A stretch of DNA of 64,000 bases, taken from assembly GCF_030944625.1 (NCBI RefSeq), contig NZ_JAUSXY010000001.1, positions 310,001-374,000 on the forward strand, read 5' to 3'. The stretch comes from Arthrobacter sp. SLBN-112 (GTDB lineage Bacteria > Actinomycetota > Actinomycetes > Actinomycetales > Micrococcaceae). A model generated the notes under the pieces. That model searched no databases and was not told the DNA's origin. It saw only the letters and a list, made by a program, of their open reading frames with translations. Positions 63,383-64,000 of this stretch are shown one piece after another. Position 1 is the first letter of the stretch. Each line of letters starts with the position of its first letter. A program made the position numbers and the translations under genes.

Positions 63383-64000
63383 ATGAAACTTGCACCGCTC
63401 ATCCCCCTCAACGACGGCAACAGCATCCCCCAGCTTGGTTTGGGCACTTGGCCGCTGGACGACGATCAGGTGGCGGCCGCCGTCGTGCAGGCCGTGGAAG
63501 CCGGGTACCGGCACATTGATACCGCGGTAAAGTACGGCAACGAACGTGGTGTGGGCAACGGCATCCGGGCCACTGGCCTGGACCGCAACGAGCTCTTCGT
63601 CACCACCAAGCTGGACGGTGAATTCCAAGGCCACGACCGCGCCGTTGCGGGGCTGGAGGGGTCCCTGAAGCGTCTGGGGCTGGATTATGTGGACCTGCTG
63701 CTTATCCACTGGCCGTTGCCTGGCAGGGACCAATATGTTTCCACCTGGCAGACGTTTGAACGGCTCCAGGCCGAGGGAAAGGTCCGGTCCATCGGGGTGT
63801 CCAACTTCAAGCCGGCCCACCTGGAGCGCCTGATGGCGGAGACGGATGTGGTGCCGGCGGTCAACCAGGTCCAGCTCAGCCCCGCGATTACCCGGACCGC
63901 GGAGCGCGAGTTCCATGCCGCGCACGGGATCGTCACGGAGTCCTACAGTCCATTGGGCGGGCAGGGCGCGGGTTTGCTGGGCGCCCCCATCCTGGCGCAA
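63383..64000 (+). CDS. Aldo/keto reductase, 3' end beyond the window
   Basis: At least 206 aa. LIPLNDGNSIPQLGLGTWPL, EAGYRHIDTAVKYGNERGVG (Asp, Tyr), LFVTTKLDGEF (Lys), LLLIHWPLPG (His), SIGVSNFKPAHLERL and VPAVNQVQLSP show the 2,5-didehydrogluconate reductase group, like the frameshifted gene at 54429. GGGGGA stands just before the ATG. The sequence stops in the ESYSPLGG region, so the NADP-binding tail is missing from view. Confidence 0.93.
   Translation, partial: MKLAPLIPLNDGNSIPQLGLGTWPLDDDQVAAAVVQAVEAGYRHIDTAVKYGNERGVGNGIRATGLDRNELFVTTKLDGEFQGHDRAVAGLEGSLKRLGLDYVDLLLIHWPLPGRDQYVSTWQTFERLQAEGKVRSIGVSNFKPAHLERLMAETDVVPAVNQVQLSPAITRTAEREFHAAHGIVTESYSPLGGQGAGLLGAPILAQ

Overview
The window is high-GC DNA with GC-rich third codon positions, frequent GTG/TTG starts, TANNNT -10 boxes placed 6-7 nt in front of start codons (leaderless transcripts), a DUF222/HNH-family gene, Ku plus three-domain LigD, and a desABCD siderophore operon. 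This points to a soil actinobacterium of the Micrococcaceae, most like Arthrobacter/Pseudarthrobacter. That assignment is inferred from gene content and style, not from a database match. No rRNA, tRNA, CRISPR array, phage genes or complete insertion sequence was seen. It looks like chromosome with metabolic accessory clusters.

Layout. 1-6650: a CoA-transferase cut by the window edge, a glycerophosphodiesterase, a DUF445 membrane protein, a DUF222/HNH protein, pxpA and an EcsC-like protein. 6814-18031: a glycine/serine block. A leftward amino-acid permease and a rightward gcvP-gcvT-gcvH-glyA-sdaA-lipA series diverge from one control region, and each leader carries its own tandem glycine riboswitch. 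18102-23941: an MFS transporter facing a GH65 phosphorylase plus beta-phosphoglucomutase pair under a LacI/CcpA-type operator, then an esterase and a small membrane protein. 24083-28445: the fructose PTS operon (DeoR regulator, 1-phosphofructokinase, IIABC enzyme, HPr). 28561-33660: a methyltransferase-SRPBCC fusion, then the divergent end-joining pair ku/ligD. 34470-38139: an MHS transporter, a FUSC-type membrane protein and an SDR. 38166-43586: desABCD with translationally coupled cistrons and an iron-box-like promoter. 44051-46670: small genes and a frameshifted acyltransferase. 46706-52549: a four-carbon sugar-acid cluster (GntR regulator, kinase, dehydrogenase, gluconate-type permease, class II aldolase). 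52666-57294: dodecin, an XRE regulator, aldo/keto reductases (one frameshifted) and an NAD-dependent epimerase-like protein. 57377-63302: a TetR regulator with an acyl-CoA dehydrogenase, thiolase, AMP-forming ligase and alpha/beta hydrolase, that is, an acyl-CoA degradation operon. The window ends inside another aldo/keto reductase.

How the genes work together. Glycine probably sets expression of both its own uptake and its cleavage: GcvPTH with lipoyl synthase make 5,10-methylene-THF, GlyA condenses it with glycine to serine, and SdaA deaminates serine to pyruvate. GH65 plus the mutase would turn a disaccharide and phosphate into glucose 6-phosphate. The des operon makes a hydroxamate siderophore from lysine.

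The most unusual material is non-coding or structural: two mirror-image glycine riboswitch leaders that share a possible initiation-site helix; a four-copy repeat found only in two gaps of the gcv operon, each time as an inverted pair; a second dispersed repeat that forms the last codons of gcvP and a three-arm switch-like structure in the sugar-acid operon; a GH65 frame that runs about 500 bp into the antisense of its convergent neighbour; two single-base frameshifts at G runs; and two tandem duplications that each copy a stop codon. I did not find a convincing wholly new defence or mobile system.
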